From JALENY01 sp036310185 (GTDB taxonomy: Bacteria > Bacillota > Clostridia > Lachnospirales > Lachnospiraceae): a stretch of DNA of 64,000 bases. The position numbers and the translations under genes are program-made. Below, piece after piece: positions 8,131 through 17,514 of this stretch. The notes under the pieces were generated by a model. It was not told the DNA's origin. It ran no database searches and worked only from the letters and a program-made list of their open reading frames with translations. Each line of letters opens with the position of its first letter. Position 1 is the first letter of the stretch. The DNA lies in NCBI GenBank assembly GCA_036310185.1, contig JAXJSH010000033.1:1-64000 (forward strand), written 5' to 3'.

Positions 8131-9327
8131 ATGAAAAAGAAAGTACTCAGTTTACTTCTTTGTGTTACTATGGCAGCTTCTCTGTTTGCCGGATGTAAAA
8201 GTGCGGTAGAGTCCGAGGAGGAAGATTCAGCAGCAGAAGAATCCGCAGACGATGAAGCAGAGAAAGGGGAAAAAGAGACCGCCGGAATTCCGAAAGACGA
8301 AATCAAAGTTGGTTTTGTACATGTATCGGATGCAAGTGATATGGGCTATACTTACAACCATGATCTTGGAACAAAAGCGATGCAGGAAGCACTTGGGCTG
8401 AGCGACGATCAGATCGTGAATAAGATGAATGTTCCGGAAGGTGCAGAATGTGACACTGCGCTCAGAGAACTGGTAGATGCGGGATGCAATATCATTTTTG
8501 CAACCAGCTTCGGTTTTGAGGATTATGTGCTGGAAGTTGCAGCTGAATATCCGGAAGTTCAGTTCTGTCATGCTACCGGCTATAAGGCAGCAGATTCCGG
8601 TCTTGACAATGTACACAATTATTTCGCATCTGTTTATGAAGCGCGTTATCTGGCAGGTATTGCAGCAGGTCTGAAAACAGAGACCAACAAAATTGGTTAT
8701 GTAGCAGCATTTCCGTTTGCAGAGGTTATCAGCGGTTACACAGCATTCTATCTTGGTGCAAAAAGTGTTAACCCGGATGTGACCATGGATATCATGTACA
8801 CCAACTCCTGGAATGATCCGACGGTTGAATCCCAGGTTGCCCAGGCTTTGATCGACCGTGGATGTGACGTTATATCTCAGCATTCCGACTCCACTGCACC
8901 GGCAACAACGGCTGAGCAGAACGGTGTATGGCAGTGTGGTTACAATGCAGATATGATCAGTGCAGCACCGCAGGCTTCTCTGATTTCTGCACGTATTGAC
9001 TGGGGTATCTATGTAACAGAAGCTGTTCAGGCTATGATCGATGGTACCGAGATCCCGACTGACTGGTGTAAAGGTCTTGCAGATGGTGCGGTATACCTTT
9101 CTCCGCTGAATACAGACATTGCTGCTGAGGGAACCCAGGAAGCAATCGATGAAGCGGCAGCCAGACTGGAATCCGGTGAACTGCACGTATTTGAAGGTCC
9201 GCTGACCGGAACCAGCCCGGAAGGTGAAACAATTGAAATCGCGGAAGGTGACTACTACCATGAACAGGAAGAAGGATCTGCTCCGTCTTGGTGCTATATT
9301 GTAGAAGGATGTACCGTAGTTGAATAA
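8131..9327 (+). CDS. BMP family ABC transporter substrate-binding lipoprotein (398 aa)
   Basis: Receptor of a purine-nucleoside-type ABC importer (family of PnrA/Med, PF02608). It has a lipoprotein signal peptide with lipobox FAGC (Cys at residue 21), then an acidic Ser/Glu/Asp linker (about 24-48) and the periplasmic-binding fold, with typical segments such as KVGFVHVSDASDMGYTYNH and the later GCDVISQHSDS. Next come an ATPase and two permeases in the order found for nucleoside importers. A strong terminator lies between receptor and ATPase, so the receptor mRNA is likely to be more abundant. The ligand (nucleoside) is inferred from the family. Confidence 0.88.
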   Translation: MKKKVLSLLLCVTMAASLFAGCKSAVESEEEDSAAEESADDEAEKGEKETAGIPKDEIKVGFVHVSDASDMGYTYNHDLGTKAMQEALGLSDDQIVNKMNVPEGAECDTALRELVDAGCNIIFATSFGFEDYVLEVAAEYPEVQFCHATGYKAADSGLDNVHNYFASVYEARYLAGIAAGLKTETNKIGYVAAFPFAEVISGYTAFYLGAKSVNPDVTMDIMYTNSWNDPTVESQVAQALIDRGCDVISQHSDSTAPATTAEQNGVWQCGYNADMISAAPQASLISARIDWGIYVTEAVQAMIDGTEIPTDWCKGLADGAVYLSPLNTDIAAEGTQEAIDEAAARLESGELHVFEGPLTGTSPEGETIEIAEGDYYHEQEEGSAPSWCYIVEGCTVVE

Positions 9328-9338
9328 TGAATAACGGG

Positions 9339-9382
9339 GAGTCTGGCATATAATGGTATATGTATATGCCAGACTCTTTTTT
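9339..9382 (+). terminator. Terminator between receptor and ATPase genes
   Basis: Perfect 14-bp arms (9339-9352 and 9363-9376) are followed by six T. It probably lets the receptor be made in excess over the membrane parts. Confidence 0.9.
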
Positions 9383-9425
9383 CATCACAAAATAAAAGTA
9401 AGATTCTCTGAAGGAGGAAGAGGGC

Positions 9426-10988
9426 TTGGAAGAGGCAAAAAAACTGGCTGTTCAGATGAAAAATATCACCAAGACATTCGGCACAAAAGTTGTCGCAAAC
9501 CGTGATGTGAATTTTGAACTGCGCAAAGGCGAAATCCTGGCATTGCTTGGTGAAAATGGAAGCGGGAAGACCACACTTATGAATACGCTGTCCGGTATTT
9601 ATTTCCCGGATCACGGTTCCATTTGCATCAATGGGAAAGAGGAGACCATACGTTCTCCGAAAGATGCGTTTGATCTGGGGATCGGTATGATCCACCAGCA
9701 TTTCAAGCTGGTCGATGTTATGACCGCTGCGGAAAATGTGGTGCTTGGACTGCCGGGCAAACTTATGCTGGACCGGAAGGCAGCAAATCAGAAAGTAAAA
9801 GAACTGGCGGATCGATACGGGTTTGAACTGGATCCCACAAAGAAGATTTACAACATGGCGGTTTCGGAAAAACAGACTGTTGAAATCATCAAAGTACTGT
9901 ATCGCGGTGCGGACATTCTGATCCTGGATGAACCGACTGCCGTTCTGACACCGCAGGAAACGGAAAAACTGTTTGCTGTGCTTCGCAATATGAAAAAGGA
10001 CGGAAAATCCATTATCATTATCACACATAAGCTGCATGAGGTGCTTTCTATTTCCGACCGTGTCACCATTCTCAGAAAAGGTGAGTATATAGGTACCGTT
10101 AATACTGCCGGGACGGATCAGTCAGAGCTGACCGAAATGATGGTGGGAAGAAAAGTCAGCCTGGAAATTGATCGTCCGGAAGTGGAAAATAAGAGAGAAA
10201 TCTTAAAAGTCATCGATCTGACCTGCTTAAACAGTGAGGGCGTAAAAGCGCTTGATTCTATTAATTTTTCTGCCTTTGGCGGAGAAATTCTCGGTGTCGC
10301 AGGCATAGCGGGAAGCGGTCAGAAAGAACTTTGCGAAGCCATTGCCGGTCTGTATCCGGCTGTTGGCGGTTCGGTTCTTTATGAGACCGAGGTAAATGGC
10401 GTGGTAGTCAAGGAACGCATTCTTGGACTGAAACCGGATGAAGTGTCGAAAAAGGGTATTTCCATGGCATTTGTTCCGGAAGACCGACTGGGAATGGGCC
10501 TTGTGGCCGGTATGGATATGACGGACAATGTGATGCTGCGCGGTTACAAAGATAGCAAAGGTATTTTTGTAGACCGGAAACGCCCCAGAGAACTGGCGGA
10601 AAAACTGATCAAAGATCTGGAGATTGTAACACCTGGCGTAGAAACACCGGTTGGCCGTCTTTCCGGCGGTAATGTACAGAAAGTCCTTCTGGGACGGGAG
10701 ATCGCATGTCAGCCCCGTGTGCTCATTGTTGCATATCCGGTTCGGGGACTTGATATTAATTCCTCTTACCGCATTTACGATCTGCTCAATGAACAGAAGA
10801 AAAAAGGTGTCGCAGTTATATTTATCGGTGAAGATCTGGACGTACTTATGGATATTTCCGATCGGCTTATGGTTCTTTGCGGCGGCCGTGTCAGCGGAAT
10901 CGTTGACCCGCGTACCACCACAAAGGAGGACATCGGTCTTATGATGATTAAAGTAGCTGATCATGAGAAAGGGGAGGTGAAAGAATGA
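9426..10988 (+). CDS. Nucleoside-type ABC transporter ATPase with two ABC domains (520 aa)
   Basis: Cytoplasmic energy module of the BMP-type importer, in the sugar/nucleoside ATPase family with duplicated nucleotide-binding domains. Domain 1 has Walker A GENGSGKTT (about residue 42) and Walker B ILILDEP. Domain 2 has the degenerate P-loop GIAGSGQKEL and signature LSGGNVQK, as usual for RbsA/YufO-like proteins. Its Walker B is altered too (VLIVAYPVRGLD, Tyr where Glu is expected), so domain 2 is probably non-hydrolytic. The start is a TTG at 9426 after AGGAGG at 9412-9417. It overlaps the next permease by 4 bases. Confidence 0.88.
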   Translation: MEEAKKLAVQMKNITKTFGTKVVANRDVNFELRKGEILALLGENGSGKTTLMNTLSGIYFPDHGSICINGKEETIRSPKDAFDLGIGMIHQHFKLVDVMTAAENVVLGLPGKLMLDRKAANQKVKELADRYGFELDPTKKIYNMAVSEKQTVEIIKVLYRGADILILDEPTAVLTPQETEKLFAVLRNMKKDGKSIIIITHKLHEVLSISDRVTILRKGEYIGTVNTAGTDQSELTEMMVGRKVSLEIDRPEVENKREILKVIDLTCLNSEGVKALDSINFSAFGGEILGVAGIAGSGQKELCEAIAGLYPAVGGSVLYETEVNGVVVKERILGLKPDEVSKKGISMAFVPEDRLGMGLVAGMDMTDNVMLRGYKDSKGIFVDRKRPRELAEKLIKDLEIVTPGVETPVGRLSGGNVQKVLLGREIACQPRVLIVAYPVRGLDINSSYRIYDLLNEQKKKGVAVIFIGEDLDVLMDISDRLMVLCGGRVSGIVDPRTTTKEDIGLMMIKVADHEKGEVKE

Positions 10989-12082
10989 GTCGGACAGCAG
11001 AACATAAAGAGCCATTGATCCGTATGGCAAAAAGGGACGCGATGGATCCGAAAAAAGCATGGCTCATTCGTGGAATCGCTTTTCTGGGGGCTTTGCTCAC
11101 AGGTGCACTGCTGATTCTTGTGTTGGGTCATAACCCGATTCTGGTATATAAAGATATGGTTGTAGGTGCATTTGGATCAAAGACCGTTATTTATGAAACC
11201 GTAAAACTTACCGTACCGCTTCTGATTACCGCCATCGGTATTTCTTTTGCATTCAAAATGAAGTTCTGGAACATCGGAGCGGAAGGCCAGATCCTTGTGG
11301 GCGCGGTTGCCGCCGGATATTTTGGATTGTTTATGGCAAGCGTACTTCCCAAGATCCCGCTTGTTATCTGTATGATGGTTTCTTCCATGCTGGCAGGCGG
11401 TCTCTATGGACTTCTTCCGGCAGTCTGCAAGGCAAAATGGGGTACAAATGAAACACTGTTTACGCTGATGCTGAACTACATTGCCCTTGCATTTATCAAA
11501 TATCTGATGAATGGTCCGTGGAAAGCAAAGGGCAGCAGTTTCCCGAAGATCGATATGCTGCACAAGGGTGCACGACTGACAAAGGTACTGGGTGTGCACT
11601 GGGGATGGATCGTGGCATTGATCCTTGTCGTCGCATCCTGGATCTATTTTAACAAAACAAAGCAGGGTTACGAAATTGCTGTTGTAGGTGAAAGCAACAA
11701 TACAGCCCGTTACGCCGGCATCAATGTAAGTAAGGTATTTATTCGCACCATGTTCCTGTCCGGTGCTTTGTGCGGTCTGGTAGGTATGTTCCAGGTAGCC
11801 GGAGCAGACTACACCATCACAGAGAGCACAGCGGGCGGAGTCGGATTTACCGCGATCACTGTAGCATGGCTGGCAAAAATGAATCCCTATGGAATGCTTC
11901 TGGTTGCGGCATTTATTGCTATGCTGGAACGCGGTTCCAATACCATTCAGACGATTTACAAGATTCCCGCATCGGCATCCGAACTGCTGACCGGTATTAT
12001 CCTGTTTTTCATGCTTGGCTGCGAATTTTTTATCACATATAAACTGATTCTTCGCGGAAGAAAGGAGGAGAAAAATGCTTAG
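10985..12082 (+). CDS. Nucleoside-type ABC transporter permease 1 (365 aa)
   Basis: Integral membrane subunit of the BMP-type importer (BPD_transp_2 family, YufP-like). After a cytoplasmic N-terminus of about 25 residues it has roughly ten hydrophobic segments; the motif FWNIGAEGQILVGA near residue 95 and GESNNTARYAGINV near 237 are characteristic. The start overlaps the ATPase stop (GGGGAGG upstream). Its 3' end overlaps the next permease by 8 bases, so the two are made together. Confidence 0.88.
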   Translation: MSRTAEHKEPLIRMAKRDAMDPKKAWLIRGIAFLGALLTGALLILVLGHNPILVYKDMVVGAFGSKTVIYETVKLTVPLLITAIGISFAFKMKFWNIGAEGQILVGAVAAGYFGLFMASVLPKIPLVICMMVSSMLAGGLYGLLPAVCKAKWGTNETLFTLMLNYIALAFIKYLMNGPWKAKGSSFPKIDMLHKGARLTKVLGVHWGWIVALILVVASWIYFNKTKQGYEIAVVGESNNTARYAGINVSKVFIRTMFLSGALCGLVGMFQVAGADYTITESTAGGVGFTAITVAWLAKMNPYGMLLVAAFIAMLERGSNTIQTIYKIPASASELLTGIILFFMLGCEFFITYKLILRGRKEEKNA

Positions 12083-13067
12083 TACCTTGCAGACATTATT
12101 TATTGCTGCCGTTTTGGCAGGAACTCCTTTGCTTCTTGGAGCCCTGGGTGAAATCTTAACGGAAAAATCCGGAAACATGAACCTTGGTGTGGAAGGCATG
12201 ATGTTCATGGGTGCCATTTCCGGCCTGGTAGGGGCATATTATTATGAACAGGGCGCTGTCGCAAAAGGAGGAACTCCGTCCGGAGTGATCGCGGCATTGG
12301 TTGCGCTGGCTGTTTCTTTTCTTGTAGGTGCGCTGGGCGCTTTGATCTACAGCTTTCTGACCATCACTTTAAGAGCCAATCAGAACGTAACCGGTCTGAC
12401 ACTCACCATTTTCGGTACCGGTTTCGGTAACTTTTTCGGTGAATTTTTCGGTCTGAAAGCAGGCGGTTATATTGCAGTTGGAGAGCAGGTAAAAGCAGCT
12501 TTTTCCAATCTGAAAATACCGGTTCTTTCTGATATACCGGTTCTTGGAAAACTGTTTTTCCAGTACAACTGGATGGTTTATCTTGCACTTGGGCTGGCTT
12601 TTGTGATGGCCTGGTTTTTCAACCGGACACGGGTTGGTCTGAATCTTCGTGCGGTTGGAGAAAGTCCTGCTACTGCAGATGCGGCCGGTATTAATATTAC
12701 GAGATACAAATATCTGGCGACTATTATGGGAGGCGGTATCTGCGGCGTCGGCGGTATGTATATGAGTATGGTGACCACTTCCGGTGTATGGGTTCACAAC
12801 TGTGTAAACGGTTATGGCTGGCTGGCAGTTGCTCTGGTTATTTTTGCAAGCTGGAGAGCAGGCCGTGCGATTATCGTATCCATTATTTTCGGCGGTCTTA
12901 CGGTTATGCGTATGTATGTAAGCATTCCGGGACTTCCCGCTCAGATTTATGATATGCTGCCTTATGTGGCAACCATTATCGTTCTGGTTATCACAAGTAT
13001 GCGTCAGTCAAAAGAGTTTGCTCAGCCGAAGAGCTGCGGTACAAATTATTTCCGTGAGGAAAGATAA
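12075..13067 (+). CDS. Nucleoside-type ABC transporter permease 2 (330 aa)
   Basis: Second membrane subunit of the BMP-type importer (YufQ-like). It opens with a hydrophobic segment, then GEILTEKSGNMNLGVEGMM near residue 25, the hallmark of this permease branch. The GESPATADAAGINI motif near residue 195 corresponds to the coupling region of permease 1. The length is normal for the family. It is the last gene of the importer operon; a new promoter follows directly at 13079. Confidence 0.88.
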   Translation: MLSTLQTLFIAAVLAGTPLLLGALGEILTEKSGNMNLGVEGMMFMGAISGLVGAYYYEQGAVAKGGTPSGVIAALVALAVSFLVGALGALIYSFLTITLRANQNVTGLTLTIFGTGFGNFFGEFFGLKAGGYIAVGEQVKAAFSNLKIPVLSDIPVLGKLFFQYNWMVYLALGLAFVMAWFFNRTRVGLNLRAVGESPATADAAGINITRYKYLATIMGGGICGVGGMYMSMVTTSGVWVHNCVNGYGWLAVALVIFASWRAGRAIIVSIIFGGLTVMRMYVSIPGLPAQIYDMLPYVATIIVLVITSMRQSKEFAQPKSCGTNYFREER

Positions 13068-13078
13068 TCTGACTTTTA

Positions 13079-13107
13079 TTGACAAACGAAATATAAATTG
13101 ATAGAAT
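13079..13107 (+). promoter_or_regulatory. Strong promoter before ilvN
   Basis: TTGACA (13079-13084), a 17-base spacer and TAGAAT (13102-13107). The roughly 50-base leader contains a GTCGTC/GACGAC hairpin, but I see no T-box there. Confidence 0.8.
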
Positions 13108-13162
13108 AGTCGATAAGTCGTCGTGGTAAAGCGACAAAGACGACGGAAAGTGGGGACCATAT

Positions 13163-13660
13163 ATGGAGCAGAGAGTTTTATCAATTTTAGTAGACAACAC
13201 TGCCGGTGTACTGAGCCGGGTTGCAGGGTTATTCAGCAGAAGAGCATATAACATTGACAGTTTGACCGTGGGTGTGACTGCTGACCCGAAATATTCCAGA
13301 ATGACTGTTGTATGCAGCGGTGATGAGCTGATTCTCCAGCGGATTACAAGTCAGCTGGCAAAACTGGTAGATGTACGTGATATCAAAGTGCTGACACCGG
13401 GCAATTGCGTAACAAGAGAGCTGGTTCTGGTAAAGGTACTGTGCGATGAGGAAAGACGCGCTAACCTTATTGCGATCGCTAATATTTTCCGTGCAAAAAT
13501 CATCGATGTGGCAAAAGAGTCCCTGATTATAGAGCTGACAGGAGAAATCAGCAAAATTGAAGCATTTCTTGAAATGCTTGACGGTTATGAGATTGCAGAA
13601 CTTGCAAGAACCGGTATGACAGGATTATCCCGAGGATCTCACGATGTAAGATACCTTTAG
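13163..13660 (+). CDS. ilvN: Acetolactate synthase small (regulatory) subunit
   Basis: Regulatory subunit of acetohydroxyacid synthase, the first common enzyme of valine, leucine and isoleucine synthesis. The N-terminal ACT domain (about residues 2-75) contains NTAGVLSRVAGLFSRRAYNIDSL, the usual valine-binding segment, followed by the AHAS small-subunit C-terminal domain. At 165 aa it has the full family length. The catalytic subunit ilvB is not next to it in this window. It starts the run ilvN-ilvC-(DUF4190)-leuC-leuD behind its own strong promoter. Confidence 0.95.
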   Translation: MEQRVLSILVDNTAGVLSRVAGLFSRRAYNIDSLTVGVTADPKYSRMTVVCSGDELILQRITSQLAKLVDVRDIKVLTPGNCVTRELVLVKVLCDEERRANLIAIANIFRAKIIDVAKESLIIELTGEISKIEAFLEMLDGYEIAELARTGMTGLSRGSHDVRYL

Positions 13661-13703
13661 GAATAAATATTTTTAAAACAAAAACAGAGAGGAAGTAAGT
13701 AAA

Positions 13704-14723
13704 ATGGCAGCAAGAATGTTTTATAAGGAAGATTGTAATTTATCCCTTCTGGAGGGCAAAAAGATTGCGATTATCGGATACGGCAGCCAGGGTCATGCAC
13801 ATGCACTGAACCTGAAAGATTCCGGATGCGACGTAATCATCGGTCTTTATGAAGGATCCAAATCCTGGGCAAAAGCAGAAGCACAGGGATTTCAGGTATA
13901 TACAGCAGCAGAGGCAGCAAAACAGGCTGATGTTATCATGATTCTGATCAACGATGAGAAACAGGCAGCTATGTACAAAAGAGATATCGAGCCGAACCTG
14001 GAAGAAGGCAACATGCTTATGTTCGCTCATGGTTTTGCTATCCACTTTGGTCAGATCGTTCCGCCTTCATACGTTGACGTATGTATGGTAGCTCCGAAAG
14101 GACCGGGTCATACAGTAAGAAGCGAATATCAGGTTGGCAAAGGTGTTCCGTGTCTGGTAGCAGTTCATCAGGATGCTTCCGGAAAAGCACTGGATAAAGC
14201 ACTGGCTTACGCTCTGGGTATTGGCGGAGCAAGAGCAGGTGTTCTTGAGACCACTTTCAGAACAGAGACAGAAACTGACCTCTTCGGTGAGCAGGCAGTT
14301 CTTTGTGGTGGTGTATGTGCTCTTATGCAGGCTGGTTACGAAACTCTGGTTGAAGCTGGCTATGATGAGAGAAATGCATACTTTGAATGTATCCATGAGA
14401 TGAAACTGATCGTAGACCTGATCTACCAGTCCGGTTTTGCCGGAATGAGATATTCCATCTCCAACACAGCTGAATACGGCGATTACATCACAGGTCCGAA
14501 GATTGTTACCGAAGATACAAAGAAAGCGATGAAAAAAGTTCTTTCCGATATCCAGGACGGTACATTTGCAAAAGACTTCCTGCTTGATATGTCTCCGGCA
14601 GGCGGACAGGCTCATTTCCGTGCCATGAGAAAACTGGCAGCTGAGCATCCGTCAGAAATCGTTGGTGCAGAAGTACGTAAACTGTACAGCTGGAGCGATG
14701 AGGATAAACTGATCAATAACTAA
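13704..14723 (+). CDS. ilvC: Ketol-acid reductoisomerase
   Basis: Converts acetolactate or acetohydroxybutyrate into dihydroxy acids, with NAD(P)H and Mg2+, in valine/isoleucine/leucine synthesis. The Rossmann motif GYGSQGHAHALNLKDSG is at about residues 26-42, the conserved KGPGHTVRSEY near 130, and metal-binding acidic residues in ETETDLFGEQ near 190. The length of 339 aa marks the short class I enzyme. It lies 43 bases after ilvN and is probably co-transcribed with it. Confidence 0.97.
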   Translation: MAARMFYKEDCNLSLLEGKKIAIIGYGSQGHAHALNLKDSGCDVIIGLYEGSKSWAKAEAQGFQVYTAAEAAKQADVIMILINDEKQAAMYKRDIEPNLEEGNMLMFAHGFAIHFGQIVPPSYVDVCMVAPKGPGHTVRSEYQVGKGVPCLVAVHQDASGKALDKALAYALGIGGARAGVLETTFRTETETDLFGEQAVLCGGVCALMQAGYETLVEAGYDERNAYFECIHEMKLIVDLIYQSGFAGMRYSISNTAEYGDYITGPKIVTEDTKKAMKKVLSDIQDGTFAKDFLLDMSPAGGQAHFRAMRKLAAEHPSEIVGAEVRKLYSWSDEDKLINN

Positions 14724-14750
14724 TTCAGCCTTTAAGAATGGAGACTGTTT

Positions 14751-15380
14751 ATGAGTGAAAATATGACTCCTGAATTAAACAATTCGACGACGGAAACTCC
14801 AGTAACGGAGTCTTCTTTCACAGAACCGGAAGTTGTAGATGCTGCAGAGGCAGAAGAAACTGTTTCGGAAGATACAGTAACTGGAATGACTGGAAATAAT
14901 ACAGAAGATGTGGCTGTGAAGCCAGATGATTCCATGACAGAATCCGGGACTTTTGCTGAACCGGTAAAACCGCAGCCATCCTATTACCAGTATAATCCTG
15001 AGATGAACAATACATATGCAGAACCGGAAGAGCCCCAGGGAAAAGGTCTGGCGATTGCGGGTATGGTCTGTGGTATTGTGGCTTTGGTAATGATCTGTTG
15101 TTTGTGGCCGATTGCTGTCATACTTGGAATTGCAGGTCTTGCACTCAGTATTATTGCACTGGTGAAAAAGCAGAGCAAAGGTATGTCCATTGCCGGTATT
15201 ATTACCTCTGGTCTTGCTCTTCTGTTTTCGATTGCACTTGTAATTTTGTCTGTGGCATTTGTGGACATTGTTTCGGATGTAATGAGTGATCCGGAATTTC
15301 AAAAGCAGATGGAATATGAGCTTGAGTATGATCTGACAGAAGAACAGATGGAGATTCTGGATCAGCTTTTTGATGAATAA
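14751..15380 (+). CDS. DUF4190 domain membrane protein (209 aa)
   Basis: Small membrane protein of unknown function. Residues 1-95 are a low-complexity, acidic, Thr/Ser/Glu/Pro-rich tail, probably disordered. Then come two closely spaced Gly/Ala/Ile-rich hydrophobic segments (about 100-140 and 145-172) that form the DUF4190 domain, and an acidic C-terminus. There is no catalytic motif. It sits between ilvC and leuC, 27 bases after ilvC, and a strong terminator follows it, so it may be transcribed with ilvNC without belonging to the pathway. Confidence 0.8.
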   Translation: MSENMTPELNNSTTETPVTESSFTEPEVVDAAEAEETVSEDTVTGMTGNNTEDVAVKPDDSMTESGTFAEPVKPQPSYYQYNPEMNNTYAEPEEPQGKGLAIAGMVCGIVALVMICCLWPIAVILGIAGLALSIIALVKKQSKGMSIAGIITSGLALLFSIALVILSVAFVDIVSDVMSDPEFQKQMEYELEYDLTEEQMEILDQLFDE

Positions 15381-15391
15381 AAAGAGGGTAT

Positions 15392-15424
15392 AAGGCTGTC
15401 GCATTTGGGCGGCGGCCTTTCTTT
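15392..15424 (+). terminator. Intrinsic terminator between the DUF4190 gene and leuC
   Basis: An 11-bp stem with G-T pairs (15392-15402 with 15409-15419) is followed by a T-rich tract. It separates ilvN-ilvC-DUF4190 from leuC-leuD, unless read through. Confidence 0.75.
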
Positions 15425-15439
15425 TAAGGAGGAAGAGAT

Positions 15440-16708
15440 ATGGGAATGACAATGACGCAGAAGATTCTTGCTGCCCATGCCGATCTTGATCATGTAGAGG
15501 CTGGACAGTTAATCGAAGCGGATCTTGATCTGGTACTGGGTAACGATATTACATCCCCGGTTGCCATTCATGAGATGGAAAAAATGACGGTAGATACCGT
15601 TTTTGATAAAGATAAAGTGGCACTGGTTATGGACCATTTTATCCCGAATAAGGATATTAAATCAGCAGAACACTGCAAATGTGTTCGTCAGTTTGCATGC
15701 AGACACGATATTACAAACTATTTTGATGTTGGAGAAATGGGGATTGAACATGCACTTCTTCCGGAAAAAGGTCTGACAGTAGCCGGTGACGTGATCATCG
15801 GAGCAGACTCTCATACCTGTACATACGGTGCGCTGGGTGCATTTTCCACTGGTGTGGGAAGCACCGATATGGCAGCTGGTATGGCTACCGGAAAAGCATG
15901 GTTCAAAGTACCGTCCGCAATCAGATTCAATATTGTGGGAAAACCGAAAAAATGGGTAAGCGGTAAAGACGTGATCCTTCACATCATCGGTATGATCGGT
16001 GTTGACGGTGCCCTTTACAAATCCATGGAATTTGTTGGAGAGGGTATCAAATATCTGACCATGGATGACCGTTTTACAATTGCAAATATGGCAATCGAAG
16101 CAGGCGGAAAAAATGGTATTTTCCCGGTTGATGATCTTGCAATTGCATATATGGAAGAACATTCAAAACGTCCCTACAAGGTTTATGAGGCAGATGAAGA
16201 TGCTGTATATGAGGAAGAGTATACCATTGATCTGAGTACACTTGAGCCCACGATCGCGTTCCCGCATCTGCCGGAGAATACGAAGACCATCAGCGAAATC
16301 ACAGAAGATGTTGTTGTAGATCAGGCTGTCATTGGCTCCTGTACAAATGGCCGTATCGATGACCTTCGCTGCGCAGCGGAAATTCTGAAAGGCCGTAAGG
16401 TGAAAAAAGGTCTTCGCTGCATCATTATTCCGGCGACACAGGCAATCTATCTGCAGGCCATGGAAGAAGGTCTCCTGAAGATCTTTATCGAAGCGGGCGC
16501 TGTTGTCAGCACACCGACCTGTGGTCCGTGCCTTGGCGGTTATATGGGTATCCTTGCAGAGGGTGAGCGTTGTATCTCAACCACAAACCGTAACTTCGTA
16601 GGCCGTATGGGTCATGTGAAATCAGAAGTATATCTGGCGAGCCCTGCAGTGGCTGCAGCAAGTGCTGTAACCGGAAAAATTTCCGCACCGGAAGAACTGG
16701 GATTATAG
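15440..16708 (+). CDS. leuC: 3-isopropylmalate dehydratase large subunit
   Basis: Aconitase-family enzyme that isomerises 2- to 3-isopropylmalate in leucine synthesis, as a heterodimer with LeuD. Cluster ligands are visible in GSCTNGR (about residue 302) and CGPC (about 363-366). GADSHTCTYGALGAF near residue 115 is the usual active-site segment. The length of 422 aa identifies the archaeal/clostridial LeuC2 type, shorter than the roughly 465 aa of enterobacterial LeuC. AAGGAGGAAG precedes the start. leuD follows after 13 bases. Confidence 0.95.
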   Translation: MGMTMTQKILAAHADLDHVEAGQLIEADLDLVLGNDITSPVAIHEMEKMTVDTVFDKDKVALVMDHFIPNKDIKSAEHCKCVRQFACRHDITNYFDVGEMGIEHALLPEKGLTVAGDVIIGADSHTCTYGALGAFSTGVGSTDMAAGMATGKAWFKVPSAIRFNIVGKPKKWVSGKDVILHIIGMIGVDGALYKSMEFVGEGIKYLTMDDRFTIANMAIEAGGKNGIFPVDDLAIAYMEEHSKRPYKVYEADEDAVYEEEYTIDLSTLEPTIAFPHLPENTKTISEITEDVVVDQAVIGSCTNGRIDDLRCAAEILKGRKVKKGLRCIIIPATQAIYLQAMEEGLLKIFIEAGAVVSTPTCGPCLGGYMGILAEGERCISTTNRNFVGRMGHVKSEVYLASPAVAAASAVTGKISAPEELGL

Positions 16709-16721
16709 GAGGTAAGAAATC

Positions 16722-17207
16722 ATGAATGCAAAAGGAAGAGTATTTAAATACGGCGATAATGTAGATACAGACGTTATCATCCCGGCAAGATATCTGAACT
16801 CCTCAGATCCGGCAGAACTGGCAACACACTGTATGGAAGACATCGACAAAGAGTTTGTAAACAACGTTCAGAAAGGCGACATCATGGTTGCCAACAAGAA
16901 CTTTGGCTGCGGTTCTTCCAGAGAACATGCTCCGATCGCAATCAAAGCGGCTGGTATCAGCTGTGTAATCGCAGAAACATTTGCCCGTATTTTCTACCGC
17001 AATGCGATTAATATCGGCCTTCCGATCATCGAATGTCCGGAAGCTGCAAAAGCAATCGAAGCAGGAGATGAAGTGGAAATCGATTTTGATTCCGGTATTA
17101 TCACAGATGTGACAAAAGGAACCAGCTATAAAGGACAGGCTTTCCCGCCGTTTATGCAGAAGATCATTGCGGCAGAAGGTCTTGTGAACTATATCAATCA
17201 GAAATGA
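16722..17207 (+). CDS. leuD: 3-isopropylmalate dehydratase small subunit
   Basis: Swivelling domain partner of LeuC that completes the isopropylmalate isomerase active site. The family motifs VDTDVIIPARYL (about residues 12-23) and NFGCGSSREHAPIA (about 61-74) are present. At 161 aa it is the short form that pairs with 420-aa LeuC proteins. It is directly downstream of leuC with its own ribosome binding site (GGAGG), and a terminator follows. Confidence 0.95.
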   Translation: MNAKGRVFKYGDNVDTDVIIPARYLNSSDPAELATHCMEDIDKEFVNNVQKGDIMVANKNFGCGSSREHAPIAIKAAGISCVIAETFARIFYRNAINIGLPIIECPEAAKAIEAGDEVEIDFDSGIITDVTKGTSYKGQAFPPFMQKIIAAEGLVNYINQK

Positions 17208-17213
17208 TCATCC

Positions 17214-17246
17214 AGGGACTCTTCCAGACGGAGTCCCTGATTTTTT
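17214..17246 (+). terminator. Terminator after leuD
   Basis: Perfect 8-bp arms (AGGGACTC with GAGTCCCT) are followed by a T-run at 17241-17246. Confidence 0.85.
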
Positions 17247-17256
17247 CTGCTTTTGG

Positions 17257-17285
17257 TTGACAAATGATGCGAAGTAACATATAAT
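17257..17285 (+). promoter_or_regulatory. Consensus promoter of the tRNA-Pro gene
   Basis: A perfect TTGACA (17257-17262), a 17-base spacer and a perfect TATAAT (17280-17285), about 26 bases before the tRNA. Confidence 0.9.
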
Positions 17286-17310
17286 CTTAGTGTTATGAAA
17301 ATATTGTTTT

Positions 17311-17384
17311 CGGGGTATGGCGTAGCTTGGTAGCGCGCACGGCTGGGGGCCGTGAGGTCGCAGGTTCAAATCCTGTTGCCCCGA
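17311..17384 (+). tRNA. tRNA-Pro (anticodon GGG)
   Basis: A 7-bp acceptor stem (CGGGGTA with TGCCCCG), a D-arm with GCTTGGTAGCGC, an anticodon stem CACGG/CCGTG with loop CTGGGGG (anticodon at 17345-17347) and a T-loop GTTCAAATC. The 3' CCA is not encoded. A consensus promoter is just upstream and a short T-run follows. Confidence 0.97.
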
Positions 17385-17514
17385 TTTTTGTAGAGTAATA
17401 CGTGAATAAGCCTGTTATCAGTTATAGAAGTATGATTGATAGTGGGTTTTTTTGCAAAGTATGCAAAGGAGACATATTCCAAGGCATGCTCTGGAATATG
17501 TGAGGGGTGATATT

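Noticed and set aside
8227..9261. 344-codon antisense frame opposite the BMP lipoprotein gene
   Set aside because: It is a mirror of the coding strand. The sense gene has a signal peptide and a full family match.
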